Origin: Mayfieldus sp038317345
GTDB taxonomy: Bacteria; Actinomycetota; Thermoleophilia; Solirubrobacterales; 70-9
Direction: 5' to 3'
Length of the DNA: 64,000 nucleotides
Assembly: GCA_038317345.1 (NCBI GenBank)
Contig: JBBQBH010000001.1
Coordinates: 62,001-126,000, forward strand
Shown: piece after piece, positions 53,910 through 62,768 of the stretch
Layout of the letters: each line of letters begins with the position of its first letter
How positions within the stretch are numbered: the stretch's first letter is position 1
Notes under the pieces: model-generated
What the model saw: the letters and a program-made list of their open reading frames with translations, nothing else
What the model was told of the DNA's origin: nothing
The model's database searches: none
Program-made: the position numbers and the translations under genes

Positions 53910-55022
53910 CTACTTGACGCCGGGGGCGGAGGAGGTTCCTTCGAAGCGAGACTTCGTGTTGTTGTACGGCACGACCGTCGTCGAGTCGAGGAACTTTAGG
54001 CCGGTGTCGACGTTGGCTATTCCGGAGAGCGTCTTCGATGCCTGGTACAGGTAGAGCTCGATGATCGGGAAGAAGCCCTGCAGATACGGCTGCTGGTCGA
54101 TCGTGAACTGGATCTGGCCGTCGGCTAGCAGCTGCTGAATCGGCGGAAGCAGGTCGTAGCCGCCGCCCTTCACCTTGTCTTTCAGGCCGTTCTTCTTGAT
54201 CGTCTGGGCGACGCCCTGGGTGCTTCCCGCATCCACTGCGAACAGCCCCTTGACGTCCTTGTGGCCCTGGTAATAGGCATCGATCGTGGAGAGCTCATGC
54301 GGTACGGCGGCTCCGGTGGCGATCGTGTCCGTCGTGATCGCCGCACCCGACTTCTTGATCGAGTCCAGAGCGCCGTCGATGCGGGGCTGGATGTTGAGTG
54401 CCCCGGGCGTGGCAATGAAGAGCCCCACCGGGCCGGACTTGACGAGACTGACGATGTGGTCCCCCATCGCCTGACCCGACCCGAAGAGGTCCTGGCCGAT
54501 GTAGGCAAGCCGCGGGTTGGCGGCCGCGTCGGCGTTGTACCCGACCACCGGGATGCCGGCGTCGAGGGCCTTCTGGACAGGCTCGTTGAAGGCATGGAGA
54601 TCGACGAGCGACACCGCGATCCCGTCCACCTTGGCGGTGACCGCGCTGTTGAGCGCGTTGACCATCTCGTTCACGTTGCTGGTCTCGGAGCCGGTCCACT
54701 GGTATGAGCAGCCGAGCAGGCTGCATGCGTCCGCCGCGCCGTACTTGGTCGGCACGAAGAATGGGTTCGTCGTCACGTGGTTGACGAACGTGAACTTGAA
54801 CGACGGCTGCGAGCCGAAGACGCTCGATGCCTTCGCCGACGACGTGCTTGTCCCGCCTCCTCCGCAGGCTTCGAGCATCAGCGCGGCGGCGCCCGCGGCC
54901 CCGCCGGTTAGCGCCGTGCGCCGCGTGAAGCTCCGGAAGCGGCTGGCGGGCGTGTCGTCCTGCCCACGCTCGTCCCATTCGAGACGCTCGACTGCATCAT
55001 CAACAGGATCGTGATCCGACAT
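53910..55022 (-). CDS. Sugar ABC transporter substrate-binding lipoprotein
   Basis: A 370-residue binding protein. Residues 30-53 form a Tat-type lipoprotein signal: FTRRTALTGG then LEAC with Cys 53. The mature part follows the Peripla_BP_4 pattern: FVNHVTTNPFFVPTKYGAAD, KVDGIAVSLVDLHAFNEPV, IPVVGYNADAAANPRLAYIGQDL and GLFAVDAGSTQGVAQTIK. The 29 acidic residues before the signal are unusual. ATG 55022 has AGGAGAGG just upstream. It leads the seven-gene ara operon. The ligand is probably a pentose but could be galactose. Confidence 0.92.
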   Translation of the reverse strand: MSDHDPVDDAVERLEWDERGQDDTPASRFRSFTRRTALTGGAAGAAALMLEACGGGGTSTSSAKASSVFGSQPSFKFTFVNHVTTNPFFVPTKYGAADACSLLGCSYQWTGSETSNVNEMVNALNSAVTAKVDGIAVSLVDLHAFNEPVQKALDAGIPVVGYNADAAANPRLAYIGQDLFGSGQAMGDHIVSLVKSGPVGLFIATPGALNIQPRIDGALDSIKKSGAAITTDTIATGAAVPHELSTIDAYYQGHKDVKGLFAVDAGSTQGVAQTIKKNGLKDKVKGGGYDLLPPIQQLLADGQIQFTIDQQPYLQGFFPIIELYLYQASKTLSGIANVDTGLKFLDSTTVVPYNNTKSRFEGTSSAPGVK

Positions 55023-55101
55023 CTTCCTCTCCTCCTATCAGTGCATCCGAGCGACGCGATCTGGGCGCCGTTCGGAGACTCTCTGTCCGGCTAAGAATGC
55101 G

Positions 55102-55130
55102 CTTTCGTTTGCACAAATGCATCCTTCGAT
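55102..55130 (-). promoter_or_regulatory. Candidate DeoR-type sites upstream of the binding-protein gene
   Basis: CTTTCGTTT at 55102 and CCTTCGATTT at 55123 form a direct repeat about 21 bases apart, about 80 to 110 bases before the start at 55022. They resemble the CTTTCGAA sites near deoR and galM. Confidence 0.35.
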
Positions 55131-55192
55131 TTCATAATCGCCATGCTCGCGCCCGGATACTATCGCCCGCCCGTTGCTCTGCAAAGACCGTT

Positions 55193-56263
55193 TCAGAAAT
55201 CTTCGATCAGGTGCGCCCCGCGGCCCGATCGCACCTGATGCGCGCCGGCGGGCGCCGGCGTCCGCGGCGGCATCAATCCGAGCACGTGGCCGCCGAAGCC
55301 GCCTCCCATTACCCGGGCCCCCGCCGCGCCCGCCTGGCGCAGCGTCGCCACCGCATTCTCGACGGCCGGCGTCGAGACGTCATAGAGATCGCGAAGGCTG
55401 GCGTGTGACGCGTCGAGCAACCGGCCGACCTCGGCCAGTTCGCCGTCGCGCAGCGCGGCGACGGTGAGATCGACGCGTTCGTTCTCGCCGATCACGTGGC
55501 GCGCCCGCTCGGCCAGCGGGGAGGGAAGCGTGGAGACCATCGAGAGATCCGCGTCGCGCAGGCTCGCGATCCCGAGCGCTTCGCTGGCCCGCGCGCATTC
55601 GGCGCGCCGCTCGTTGTATCCGGACTCGGCGTTGGCGTGGCGCTCGCCCGAGTCCAGGGTCACCAGCCGCCAGCCGCCCAGCTCGAGCGGCACCGGCTCG
55701 ATCTCCAGCGACCGGAAGTCGATGCGTAGTGCGGCGTCGCGCTCGCCGAAGAGGCTGGCGAGCTGGTCGAGCAACCCGGTCCTGGCACCGACCCATTGGC
55801 TCTCGACGCGCGAGCAGAGCCGCGCCAGGCTGCGCCGCTCCAGCGGCTCGGCGCCGGTCAGCGCGACGAGCGCGAGGCAGAGGGCGACCTCCAGCGCCGC
55901 CGAGGACGAGAGACCCGCACCCTGCGGCACGGTGCCGGCGATCTCGACCCGGGCCCCGGCCAAATCCACCCCGGCGGACGCGAGCTCGGCGACGCTGCCG
56001 TGGACGAAGGCCCGCCAGCCGCTGGCCGATTGCGACGGGTTCGCGAGATCGAAGGCATCGTCCTCGCCCAGGTCGAGCGCCAAGGCCTCGATGCGCTGCT
56101 CGCCGGTCGCCGCGGCGCTAACCGTGACGCCCTCGGTGATCGCGAAGGGCAGCGCCAGCCCGTCGTTGTAGTCGGTGTGCTCGCCGATCAGGTTGACTCG
56201 GCCGGGCCCAAAGGCCACGGCTCGTTCCGGCCGCGGCGATCCACTCGTCCGAGGCTCGCTCAA
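55193..56263 (-). CDS. galK: Galactokinase
   Basis: A 356-residue GHMP kinase that makes galactose-1-phosphate. FGPGRVNLIGEHTDYNDG is the galactose-binding signature, VPQGAGLSSSAALEVAL is the ATP loop, and ARVMGGGFGGHVLGLM is motif 3. The TTG at 56263 overlaps the galT stop (TTGA). A longer frame to 56548 only mirrors galT. It is the last gene of the two-gene gal operon and lies 170 bases from the ara operon promoter region. Confidence 0.94.
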   Translation of the reverse strand: MSEPRTSGSPRPERAVAFGPGRVNLIGEHTDYNDGLALPFAITEGVTVSAAATGEQRIEALALDLGEDDAFDLANPSQSASGWRAFVHGSVAELASAGVDLAGARVEIAGTVPQGAGLSSSAALEVALCLALVALTGAEPLERRSLARLCSRVESQWVGARTGLLDQLASLFGERDAALRIDFRSLEIEPVPLELGGWRLVTLDSGERHANAESGYNERRAECARASEALGIASLRDADLSMVSTLPSPLAERARHVIGENERVDLTVAALRDGELAEVGRLLDASHASLRDLYDVSTPAVENAVATLRQAGAAGARVMGGGFGGHVLGLMPPRTPAPAGAHQVRSGRGAHLIEDF

Positions 56264-57393
56264 GCGCCCCGGGAGATCGCGTCGCGAAGCGCCGCCGCCG
56301 AGCTCTCGGGTATGACGTCCATGATGAAGGTTCCGGCCCCCAACTCTGATCCGGCGGCGAACTTGAGCTTGTCGGCGGAGCGCAGGGGCGGATAGAACTC
56401 GACGTGCAGATGGCCGTCGCTGCGTCCGTCCGTTGGCGCTTGATGGAGAACCATCACGTATGGAAACGGCCGCGCGAAGAGCTCGTCGAAGCCGCTTGTA
56501 ACGGCCTGCAGGGCAGCGGCCAGATCGGCCAGCTCCGCCGGCGTGCAAGCGGCGAGGCTCGGGCGGTGCTCGCGCAGCGCCACGTGCACCTCATATGGCC
56601 AGCGGGCGGCGAACGGGACATAGGAGACGACGGTGTCGTTCGCGTGCACGATCCGCTCGCCTTCACCGACCTCGCGGGCCAGCAGGGTGCAGACGGCACA
56701 TCCCTCGAGACGCTGGTCGGCTGTCAGCTCGAGGGCTGGCACAGGCGGTAGGAACGGGTAGGCATAGATCTGGCCGTGCGGGTGATGCAGCGTGGTGCCA
56801 ACCTCGACGCCGCGGTTCTCGAAGATCAGCACGTACTCGACGTCGGCCAGCGCACCAAGCTCCTCGTAGCGCTGGCGCCAGACCCACATCAGCGCCTCGG
56901 CGCGCTCGGGCGCCAAGCCGCCAAACGAACCGTGATGCTGGTCGGTGTAGACGACGACTTCGGTCGCCCCATCGGGCCGCTCGAAGGAAGGGAAGAGATT
57001 GTCGAAGACGACGATCTCGAAGCTTTCAAACGGAATCTCAGTTGGAGGTTCGCCGGGATGCGACGGGTCAAGCGGGCAGTGACCTTCCGGGGGCAAGAAG
57101 GTCCGCTCCTGCCGGCTTACCGCGTAGACGACCTCCTCGCCGCGCAGCTCGTTGAACCGCCGCTTGCCCATTTCGGGCCCCTCCTTCGGCCTCGCGGGCC
57201 CCGGAGCGGCCCCCTCAACAGGGCGCTGCTGCTCGATGCTGGCGGGCTCGTCAGCGCGGCTGTAGAGGATCAGCGCCCGTCCGTCTTCCTTGGTCAGGCG
57301 GCGTAGCACCAGCGGGCCGAATCGCTCGAACTCGTCGTGGGGGCTGCCGATTCCGTTCTCGGGGTCCGGGGCGGTCGGCCCTGCGGATGCCAT
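56260..57393 (-). CDS. galT: Galactose-1-phosphate uridylyltransferase
   Basis: A 377-residue HIT-superfamily enzyme exchanging UMP between UDP-glucose and galactose-1-phosphate. LHHPHGQIYAYP holds the nucleophilic His of the HPH motif. CPLDPSHPGEPPTE and GCAVCTLLAR hold Cys pairs for zinc. VGTTLHHPHG and GRSDGHLHVEFYPPLRS are family motifs. An N-terminal 70-residue segment is rich in Pro and acidic residues and is longer than usual. galE is not in the window. The start at 57393 is 26 bases from the small gene at 57421. Confidence 0.93.
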   Translation of the reverse strand: MASAGPTAPDPENGIGSPHDEFERFGPLVLRRLTKEDGRALILYSRADEPASIEQQRPVEGAAPGPARPKEGPEMGKRRFNELRGEEVVYAVSRQERTFLPPEGHCPLDPSHPGEPPTEIPFESFEIVVFDNLFPSFERPDGATEVVVYTDQHHGSFGGLAPERAEALMWVWRQRYEELGALADVEYVLIFENRGVEVGTTLHHPHGQIYAYPFLPPVPALELTADQRLEGCAVCTLLAREVGEGERIVHANDTVVSYVPFAARWPYEVHVALREHRPSLAACTPAELADLAAALQAVTSGFDELFARPFPYVMVLHQAPTDGRSDGHLHVEFYPPLRSADKLKFAAGSELGAGTFIMDVIPESSAAALRDAISRGA

Positions 57394-57420
57394 ACCGGTA
57401 GGTATATCGGCCGCCCCGGC

Positions 57421-57660
57421 TCAGGAGCCGGTTACGGCCTTGCGGACCAGCTCGAATATGCGGCGCTGCTCGCGCTCGTTCAGGTTCGAGCGCTTGCCGT
57501 GCGACTTGCGCACCAGCTGGCCAAGCCGCTCGCGCTCGGCCGGGCTGAGGTTTCGGTACATGCGCCTGCCATGGCCGTAGATGACCTTCGCTGCCTCGTA
57601 CATCGCCGCCCATTGCACCACCCGCCCGCGGCGCGCGATTCTGCTCAGGGGAGTGGCCAT
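57421..57660 (-). CDS. Small basic hypothetical protein
   Basis: A 79-residue protein, rich in Arg and Lys, with two predicted helices: VQWAAMYEAAKVIYGHGRRMY and EREQRRIFELVRKAV. It has no membrane segment or Cys. I do not recognise the family. It lies in the same orientation as galT and as hisA (57735), with gaps of 27 and 74 bases. Its compact ATG-to-stop frame, with a start codon and strand bias matching neighbours, makes it a likely real gene. Confidence 0.6.
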   Translation of the reverse strand: MATPLSRIARRGRVVQWAAMYEAAKVIYGHGRRMYRNLSPAERERLGQLVRKSHGKRSNLNEREQRRIFELVRKAVTGS

Positions 57661-57734
57661 GGCGAGCGCAGGCTAGCGGTTGGGCCGCGTCGCTCGCTGG
57701 AGTTCGCTACCCGCCCTCGAGCGGTGCGACGACG

Positions 57735-58463
57735 TCAAGGGCCAACGAGCGCCTCCTGGGCCTCGGCGACCGAGAAGCGCCCCTCGTACAACGCCCGACC
57801 CACGATTACGCCGGTGACGTTGGAGGGGGCCTCGGAGGCAAGGGTTCGCAGATGCGCCAGCTCCCCCACTCCGCCGGAATAGATCAACTCCGACTCGGTT
57901 GCATCGGCGACCCGGCGCAATTCCTCGATCCTCGGCCCCTCCATCGTCCCGTCGACGTCGATCGGCGTGAACACGAAGTGTCGAACCCCCTCGCTGCTCA
58001 GCTCGCCGACAGCCGTCGTCACATCGACGTCGCCGCTCTCGGTCCAGCCCTTGACGGCGACGCGACCCCCACGCGCGTCGACCGAGATCACGAGCCGCTC
58101 GCCGTGGGCGTCCAGGGCCGCACCCACAAGCTCGCGATCCCTCATCGCGGCGGTGCCGAGCACGACCCGCGCGGCGCCGGCATTGAGGACGGCGTCGATC
58201 GCCTCCTTGCTGCGCAGCCCCCCGCCCACCTGCACCAGCACGTCGACGGCCGAGGCGATCCTCTCCACTGCCCCCAGGTTCATCGGACGGCCCTCCCGCG
58301 CCCCGTCGAGATCGACGACGTGCAGGTATCGCGCGCCCTCCCCGGCCCAGCGCCGTGCCGCTTCGGCGGGATCGGCGTCGTAGACAGTCTCCTGCTCGTA
58401 GTCGCCGCGCAAGAGGCGCACCGCGTGACCGTCGCGGACGTCGATTGCCGGATAGAGAATCAC
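57735..58463 (-). CDS. hisA: Phosphoribosylformimino-AICAR ribotide isomerase
   Basis: A 242-residue TIM barrel with internal repeat. LYPAIDVRDGHAVRLLRGDYE has the first catalytic Asp, and VHVVDLDGAREGRP and VISVDARGGRVAVKGWTES hold the second half. VFTPIDVDGTMEGPRIEEL and IYSGGVGELAHL are phosphate motifs. The start overlaps the hisH stop by four bases. It is the last member of the linked his genes on this side; hisF, its usual next gene, is at 38364. Confidence 0.95.
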   Translation of the reverse strand: MILYPAIDVRDGHAVRLLRGDYEQETVYDADPAEAARRWAGEGARYLHVVDLDGAREGRPMNLGAVERIASAVDVLVQVGGGLRSKEAIDAVLNAGAARVVLGTAAMRDRELVGAALDAHGERLVISVDARGGRVAVKGWTESGDVDVTTAVGELSSEGVRHFVFTPIDVDGTMEGPRIEELRRVADATESELIYSGGVGELAHLRTLASEAPSNVTGVIVGRALYEGRFSVAEAQEALVGP

Positions 58464-59095
58464 GCTGCGGTTGCCACCCGCGCGCAGATTCCGGCGAAGT
58501 TGGAGAGCAGGCGCAGGCCGGCGGTGCTCGACTTCTCGGGGTGAAACTGGACGCCGAACAGCGAGCCGCTTTGCGCCGCACAGGCGAAGCGCTCGCCGTA
58601 GGCGGCGCTGCCGAGGAGCTGCTCGGGCGCCGGATCGGGCGCGAAGGAGTGCACGAAATAAAAGGGCGTCTCGTCGTCGATGCCGTCGGTGAGCGGCGAC
58701 GGCTGCTCCCAGCGCACCGGCGACCAGCCGATGTGCGGAACCTTCAGGTCCCCGGCGTTCAGCTCACGGACCTGGCCGGAAAGCTGGCCGATGCCCTTCG
58801 CCCCACCGAGCTCGGTCGACGATTCGAACAGCAGCTGTAACCCGAGGCAGATGCCCAGAACGGGAGCCCCGGACTCGAGACGCTCGGCGATCAACTCGCC
58901 CAAGCCGAGCTCGCGCACGCGCTCCATCGCCTTTGGAAATGCGCCGACCCCCGGGAGGATCAGGCCGTCGGCGGCCGCGGTGCGATCGGGATCGCCGGTG
59001 ATCTCTGCGACGGCGCCCACGTGTTCGAGCGCCTTCTCGACCGAGCGCAGGTTGCCCATTCCGTAGTCGAGGATGGCGATGTGCGCTTCATTCAC
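58460..59095 (-). CDS. hisH: Imidazole glycerol phosphate synthase subunit HisH
   Basis: A 211-residue class I glutamine amidotransferase. ILDYGMGNLRSVEKAL is the family N-terminus, GICLGLQLLFE has the nucleophile Cys 83, and VQFHPEKSS the His-Glu pair. VPHIGWSPV and FYFVHSFAPDP are typical. The GTG at 59095 overlaps hisB by eight bases. An ATG at 59091 is out of frame. It would make ammonia for HisF. Confidence 0.95.
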   Translation of the reverse strand: MNEAHIAILDYGMGNLRSVEKALEHVGAVAEITGDPDRTAAADGLILPGVGAFPKAMERVRELGLGELIAERLESGAPVLGICLGLQLLFESSTELGGAKGIGQLSGQVRELNAGDLKVPHIGWSPVRWEQPSPLTDGIDDETPFYFVHSFAPDPAPEQLLGSAAYGERFACAAQSGSLFGVQFHPEKSSTAGLRLLSNFAGICARVATAA

Positions 59096-59678
59096 TGAGC
59101 GTTCCCTTGGTGCTGGGGACGCCGGGCTCGTCTGGATCGATGGATACCGCTTCGCGCAACGCTCTCGCAAAAGCCTTGAACGCCGCCTCGATCATGTGGT
59201 GCGCGTTGGTGCCGGAGCGGACCCAGACGTGCAGGGTGAGCTTGGCGCTGTTGGCCACGGCGCGGAAGAACTCCTCTGCGAGCTCGGTGTCAAAGCCGGC
59301 GATCGAGGTCGCGGGCAGCCGGGCGTCGAAGGCGCAGTAGGGCCGACCGGAGATGTCGATCGCGCACTCCCCAAGCGACTCGTCCATGGGCACCAGCGCC
59401 GACCCGTAACGGCGGATCCCGGCCCGATCTCCGAGCGCCGCGTCGAGGGCCTGCCCGAGGACGATTCCGACGTCCTCGGTGGTGTGGTGGGCGCCGGTCT
59501 CCAGGTCGCCGCTGGCCTCCACGCGGAGACCCAGGCGGCCGTGGCGAGCAAGCAGCTCGAGCATGTGGTCGAGGAAGCCGACCCCGGTCGAGATCGCCGC
59601 CTCGCCGCCGTCGAGGTCGAGCTCGAGCCGGATCTCCGTCTCCTGGGTCTTGCGCTCCTTTGTAGCGGTCCTTGCCAT
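59088..59678 (-). CDS. hisB: Imidazoleglycerol-phosphate dehydratase
   Basis: A 196-residue single-domain enzyme (no fused histidinol phosphatase). GVGFLDHMLELLARHG, ASGDLETGAHHTTEDVGI and GTNAHHMIEAAFKAFARAL contain the repeated D-H-M / H-H-x-x-E metal sites. YCAFDARLPA and EEFFRAVANSAKLTLHV are conserved. ATG 59678 lies five bases past the hisD stop; a longer frame to 59930 mirrors hisD. Order hisD-hisB-hisH is standard. Confidence 0.95.
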   Translation of the reverse strand: MARTATKERKTQETEIRLELDLDGGEAAISTGVGFLDHMLELLARHGRLGLRVEASGDLETGAHHTTEDVGIVLGQALDAALGDRAGIRRYGSALVPMDESLGECAIDISGRPYCAFDARLPATSIAGFDTELAEEFFRAVANSAKLTLHVWVRSGTNAHHMIEAAFKAFARALREAVSIDPDEPGVPSTKGTLSE

Positions 59679-59683
59679 TTCGA

Positions 59684-60949
59684 TCACTCGCGCGCCCGCG
59701 CTGACTCGCCGTGGACGGGAAGCCCCTCGGCGCGCGCGAGCGTGTCCACGTAGGGCGCAAGCACCGCAGCCGCGGAGCTGGGCAAGCTTACATTTGCGAT
59801 CCGGCGCCGGAATACGGCCGGGCCAAGCGGTCCTGAGAAGCGCCCGGTTCCACCGGTCGGAAGCACGTGGTTGGAGCCGGCTGCGTAGTCCCCAAACGCT
59901 GTCCCGCTGGCGCGACCGACGAACACGCACCCAGGGGTGCGCACCTGTCCGGAAAGCGCGTAGGCGTCTTCGCTCATCAGCTGCAGGTGCTCGGGCGCAT
60001 AGGCGTTCGCGAGCGCGACCGCATCCGAGAGGTCCGGCAACTGGACGAGGGCAAGCGGTGCATCGGCGACGCTCGGGCGTTGCGCGGCGGCGTCGGTCAC
60101 CGCCTCCGCGAGGCTATCCAGCACAGCCTCCTCGACCCCCGCTGCGATCAGCGGGCTGTCGGCGCCGTGCTCTGCCTGGGCGCATAGGTCGAGCGCCGCC
60201 CACTCGAGCTCGGTGTCGTGGCCGACGATCAGCATCAGCTCTGAGGGGCCGGCCAACGCGTCGATTCCGACCCTCCCGAACACCCAGCGCTTTGCCTCCT
60301 GCACCCAGGCATTGCCCGGTCCGACCACGACGTCGACCGGCTCGACGCTCTCGGTCCCACAGGCCAGCGCGATCACCGCCTGGGCGCCGCCCATCGCGTA
60401 GACCTCGTCGACCTCGCAGAGCGCGCAGGCGGCCAGGGTCACGGGGTGCACGCGACCGTCCTCCCCGGGAGGCGTCGCAACCGCGAGCCGCTCGACACCC
60501 GCGACCCGGGCCGGGATGCAGCACATCAAGACACTGGACGGGTAGGCGGCGCGTCCGCCGGGCGCATAGACAGCCGCCGAGCGGACCGCGATGTCGGCAA
60601 GCACGACCGCCTGGCCCTGCGGTAGTTCGACCTTGTGGGGCGTGTCGTCAACCTGGACCTCGGCGACGGCGCGCACGTTGGCGGCGGCAAGCTCGAGCGC
60701 GTCGCGCACCTCGGAATCGAGCGACTCCAGCGCCTCCGCCACCTCGGAGGCCTCGACCCGCAGGCGCTGCGGTGGGTTGTGCGGGGAATCGAAGCGCTCG
60801 GTGAGCGCCAGCACCGCCGCGTCGCCCCCCTCGATCACTTCGCGCGCGATCGGCTCGACGTCGACTTCGGGTGCCGTCTCGGCGACCCAGTTGCGGATCT
60901 CGCCTGCGATCGCCTGCGCCTGCGTCCAGTCGAAGCGCCTGACCCTCAT
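59684..60949 (-). CDS. hisD: Histidinol dehydrogenase
   Basis: A 421-residue NAD-dependent enzyme oxidising histidinol to histidine. VGPGNAWVQEAKRWVFGRVGIDALAGPSE is the family signature. AQAEHGADSP supplies zinc Gln and His, YAPEHLQLM the Glu-His pair, and GDYAAGSNHVLPTGG the Asp/His. YAPGGRAAYPSSVLMCCIPA is the nucleotide region. The ATG overlaps the hisG stop (ATGA). Length is normal. Confidence 0.96.
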   Translation of the reverse strand: MRVRRFDWTQAQAIAGEIRNWVAETAPEVDVEPIAREVIEGGDAAVLALTERFDSPHNPPQRLRVEASEVAEALESLDSEVRDALELAAANVRAVAEVQVDDTPHKVELPQGQAVVLADIAVRSAAVYAPGGRAAYPSSVLMCCIPARVAGVERLAVATPPGEDGRVHPVTLAACALCEVDEVYAMGGAQAVIALACGTESVEPVDVVVGPGNAWVQEAKRWVFGRVGIDALAGPSELMLIVGHDTELEWAALDLCAQAEHGADSPLIAAGVEEAVLDSLAEAVTDAAAQRPSVADAPLALVQLPDLSDAVALANAYAPEHLQLMSEDAYALSGQVRTPGCVFVGRASGTAFGDYAAGSNHVLPTGGTGRFSGPLGPAVFRRRIANVSLPSSAAAVLAPYVDTLARAEGLPVHGESARARE

Positions 60950-61629
60950 CGCTCGGCCGCCGTTCGCAGGCGCGCGGTCAGATCGTCGACTTCAACGGCG
61001 AGAAGCTTGTGGGCGACCCGGTTGGCGACCAGGCGCGCTGTGCAGCGAGCGATCTCCTCGCGCACCTCGAGCTGGTTCTCGGCCAGGGTCCGACCCGTGG
61101 CGACCAGATCGACGATCCCGTCGGCGAGCCCGATCAGCGGCGCCAGCTCGACCGACCCCTTGACCTCGATCACCTCCACCTGGCGGCCCGTCTGCTCGAA
61201 GTAACGCTCCGCGATCCGCGGGTACTTGGTCGCGATCCGCATCGTCCCGAGCCGCCGTTCGGCCTCCCCAAGCCGCTCGTCTCCCTCGCGGCCCGCGAGC
61301 ACCATCCGGCACTCCCCATAGCCGAGGTCGAGAAGCTCGTAGACGACGCGATCGGACTGCTCCAGCAGCACGTCCTTGCCGGTGATCCCGAGATCGGCGG
61401 CGCCCGCTTCGACGTAGGTGGGCACGTCGGAGGGCCGCATCGTGACCAGGGTCACCCCGCTGCCATCGAAGATCATCGAGCGCGAGTCGCTGCGCAGCCC
61501 GTCGGTGTCCAGCCCGGCCCGATCGAGCACCGCCAGGGTGCTGTCGAAGAGGGTACCCCGCGGCACCGCGAGCTTCAACGGACCATCCGCGCGGGCGGTC
61601 GTTGCGCCGGCGACGCTGGTCGGAGTCAT
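60946..61629 (-). CDS. hisG: ATP phosphoribosyltransferase, short form
   Basis: A 227-residue catalytic subunit for the first step of histidine synthesis. LAVPRGTLFDSTLAVL is the N-terminus; GAADLGITGKDVLLE, RIATKYPRIAERYFEQ and LVATGRTLAENQLEV are the PRPP/ATP motifs (the GxxDxVATGxTL loop is ADGIVDLVATGRTL). It lacks the C-terminal regulatory domain of long HisG. The next gene, hisZ, would supply that role. ATG overlaps hisZ stop (ATGA). Confidence 0.95.
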   Translation of the reverse strand: MTPTSVAGATTARADGPLKLAVPRGTLFDSTLAVLDRAGLDTDGLRSDSRSMIFDGSGVTLVTMRPSDVPTYVEAGAADLGITGKDVLLEQSDRVVYELLDLGYGECRMVLAGREGDERLGEAERRLGTMRIATKYPRIAERYFEQTGRQVEVIEVKGSVELAPLIGLADGIVDLVATGRTLAENQLEVREEIARCTARLVANRVAHKLLAVEVDDLTARLRTAAER

Positions 61630-62633
61630 GCCCCCTCCCCGGTCTGACCTTTGTCCACCCGCTCCTCTTCAGCCTGGGCGACGTGCACGCGCTCCAGGTA
61701 GAGCGAGAACCCAGCCGCCGGCAGATCGCGGCCGAAGCGGCTCAGCAGTTGGTCGTAGCGGCCCCCGCCGCCGATCACGTGGCCGACGGCTGGGTCGTAA
61801 ATCTCGAGGATGGCGCCGCTGTAATAGCCGAGGTCGCGCAGCAGGCCGAGGTCGATCTGCACCCGCTCCGCCGCACCCCGCCGCTGCAGCTCGTCGAATG
61901 TGCCCTGAAGGCGCGCGATCGCGCGCTCCACCGCCGCGCCGCCGATCGAGCGGGCCTGCTCCAGGACCTCGCTGCCCCCCCGAAGCTGCGAGAGCGAGAC
62001 CAGAGTCGCGCGCTGCTCGTCGCCGATCCCCTCGGCCAGCTCCAGCTCCTCCTGCAGGCCGACGAGATCGTGCTTGGCGAGCTTCTCGAGCAGCGAGTCA
62101 CGGGCGTCGCCCTCGATTCCCAGCTCCGCCAGCGCCTGGCGGTAGAGGTCGGCGTCGCCGAGCCCGATCACGGCGCGCCCCAGCCCCACCGCGTCGAGCG
62201 CCGCCTGCAGAACCTCCACCACCTCGGCGGTCCCCTCGGGGGCCTGCGGACCGATCAGCTCCACCCCCGCCTGCGTGAACTCACGCATCTGGCCCCGCTG
62301 CGGGCGCACTGCCCGATAGGCCCTGGAGATGTAACAGAGGCGAAACGGCGGCTCGGTGCCGCCATAGCGGCCGGCGACCAGCCGCGCGATCGGGATTGTC
62401 ATGTCGGAGCGCAGGGCGAGCAGGTCGCCGCGCTCGTCGAAGAACCGGTATGCGGAACCCGCGGTGCGCCCGTCGCCGCGGGCCAGCACCTCGTCGTACT
62501 CGATCGTCGGCGTACCGACCTCGCCGTATCCGAAGCCTGTGAACGCCTCCAGCAGCTTCCGCTCGAGCTCGCGCAGCTCACGCATCTCGTCAGGCAGGAT
62601 GTCCCGAGTTCCGGGTGGTATGGGATGGATCAT
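61626..62633 (-). CDS. hisZ: ATP phosphoribosyltransferase regulatory subunit
   Basis: A 335-residue class II tRNA-synthetase-like protein lacking the HisRS anticodon domain. PPGTRDILPDEMREL is motif-1 like, RAYRAVRPQRGQMREFTQAGVELIG is motif 2 and GGGRYDQLLSRFG is motif 3. HisZ pairs with short HisG as a hetero-octamer sensing histidine. ATG 62633 is the first good start; the frame runs to 62681 without features. It is the first gene of the his operon, with a 135-base leader up to murA. Confidence 0.92.
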   Translation of the reverse strand: MIHPIPPGTRDILPDEMRELRELERKLLEAFTGFGYGEVGTPTIEYDEVLARGDGRTAGSAYRFFDERGDLLALRSDMTIPIARLVAGRYGGTEPPFRLCYISRAYRAVRPQRGQMREFTQAGVELIGPQAPEGTAEVVEVLQAALDAVGLGRAVIGLGDADLYRQALAELGIEGDARDSLLEKLAKHDLVGLQEELELAEGIGDEQRATLVSLSQLRGGSEVLEQARSIGGAAVERAIARLQGTFDELQRRGAAERVQIDLGLLRDLGYYSGAILEIYDPAVGHVIGGGGRYDQLLSRFGRDLPAAGFSLYLERVHVAQAEEERVDKGQTGEGA

Positions 62634-62768
62634 TTCCAGGCTCCGAACGGGGCCGAAAACCGAGCAGGTCGGGGGACGCAAGTCAATCGGCGAAGCGAGC
62701 GTAGCGGCACCCTACGTGAGCGAGACGATTGACCGAGGGCCCCGAGATGCGACGGTTTGCAGGCGCCG

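Noticed and set aside
59479..60804. Long plus-strand open frame opposite hisB and hisD
   Set aside because: It is Arg/Pro/Ala-rich with no family motif, and hisB and hisD read perfectly on the other strand. GC-rich DNA gives such shadows.
61602..62732. Plus-strand open frame of about 376 codons opposite hisZ
   Set aside because: Composition and lack of motifs show it is the shadow of hisZ and hisG.
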